A stretch of 6,570 bases of DNA from CAYVJW01 sp964451885 (GTDB lineage: Bacteria; Patescibacteriota; Gracilibacteria; UBA4473): NCBI GenBank assembly GCA_964451885.1, contig CAYVJW010000091.1, positions 1 to 6,570 on the forward strand. Direction: 5' to 3'. A program made the position numbers and the translations under genes. This document shows positions 6,262 through 6,570 of the stretch, one piece after another. The notes beneath the pieces are model-generated. The model searched no databases. It was not told the DNA's origin and saw only the letters and a program-made list of their open reading frames with translations. Every line of letters begins with the position of its first letter. Position 1 is the first letter of the stretch.

Positions 6262-6519
6262 CTATTCACATCTCCTGTAGCCGTAGTAACAGGCATCCTC
6301 ACATGCAGAATCCGAATCGGTATTGTAAAGATAATCATACGAATCATAGTCAAAAATATCAGAAGGACATTCCCATTGGCACTTTCTTTTGAAAGTGTCG
6401 CATCCATCGTCCACATCATCCTCATCATTACACTTCTTTTTTCCATAGTCACAAGCATCTTCGCAATTTGAGTTAATGTCCGTATTGTATTTGTAATCTT
6501 CACTATCATAATCATAATA
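6262..6519 (-). pseudogene. Cys/Tyr/Asp-rich repeat protein frame without a start (broken or partial gene)
   Basis: On the - strand an 85-codon frame runs from just after an in-frame TAA (6520-6522) to TAG at 6262-6264. It has nine Cys and is dominated by Asp, Tyr and Cys. Two 29-residue units (codons 2-30 and 56-84) share 19 residues, including Asp-Tyr-Asp-Ser, Tyr-Asn-Thr-Asp and Cys-Glu-Asp-Ala-Cys. Both have the Cys spacing C-x3-C-x6-C. The linker carries the reverse spacing, C-x6-C-x3-C (codons 40, 47, 51). Between the units many codons differ only in the third base or use different Ser codons, which is what selection on protein sequence produces. The frame therefore was or is coding. 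No ATG, GTG or TTG occurs in frame before codon 36, and no upstream frame joins without a shift, so the 5' part is lost, frameshifted or misassembled. Nine Cys suggest a disulfide-rich secreted or metal-binding protein, but no family is recognised. An overlapping Met-rich frame (6240-6515) is its shadow. Confidence 0.5.
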
Positions 6520-6570
6520 TTAACCGAAAAAACCGCAGTATATCATAAGTCACAAGAAAACCAGTCCTGT

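Noticed and set aside
5999..6280. 93-codon + strand frame beginning with TTG
   Set aside because: It starts inside the terminator hairpin, runs through the strongly self-complementary stretch, has no ribosome site and overlaps the Cys-rich frame. RNA structure explains the region better.
6240..6515. 91-codon Met/Ile/Thr-rich - strand frame
   Set aside because: It overlaps the Cys-rich frame shifted by one base, and its composition (runs of Met, Ile and Thr) is what a shadow of Asp/Tyr codons gives. The repeat conservation is in the other frame.
1..6570. CRISPR array, tRNA, rRNA, insertion sequence or integrase
   Set aside because: I saw no evenly spaced direct repeats, cloverleaf with T-arm consensus, rRNA segment, transposase motif or integrase motif.

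Overview
The window suggests a bacterial genome with moderate-to-low GC that uses the standard code: a 1536-codon gene stays open without reading TGA as a sense codon. The best guess is a Patescibacteria/CPR-like lineage. This rests on a giant cytoplasmic protein with a degenerate 'D-L-S-x-E' helical repeat, a type I associate with those genomes, and on the lack of clear Shine-Dalgarno sequences before all four intact genes. It is inference, not proof.

Left part (1-1018, + strand): the tail of an unidentified gene probably overlaps a RusA-like Holliday-junction resolvase by an ATGA junction. Three bases after it comes an N-acetylmuramoyl-L-alanine amidase of the T7-lysozyme/PGRP (Amidase_2) type without a signal peptide. 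A resolvase beside an endolysin-like amidase is typical of a phage or prophage. The coding strand here is very rich in C (22 C to 7 G in 121-180).

Middle (1019-5706, + strand): after a short gap with a good sigma70-type promoter comes one 1536-residue protein. It has about fourteen ~40-residue helical repeats, a helical middle, a compact core with a Gly-Asn-Asp-Thr-x-Cys-Cys-Met motif, a proline-rich linker, and a C-terminal domain that looks like a GNAT acyltransferase. Base use changes here to AT-rich with G over C, so this gene has a different history from the phage-like pair.

Right part (5703-6570, all on the - strand): a small acidic protein ends tail-to-tail with the giant gene, their stop codons interlocking in one CTAG. 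Upstream of it lies a stretch without a convincing gene, with a candidate promoter, a long set of mutually exclusive helices with pseudoknot potential, and an intrinsic terminator. Together these look like a structured RNA of about 230 nt, either a free ncRNA or a regulatory leader of the small gene. Upstream again is an 85-codon Cys/Tyr/Asp-rich reading frame with two diverged 29-residue repeats. It ends in a normal stop but has no usable start, so it is a broken gene or part of one.
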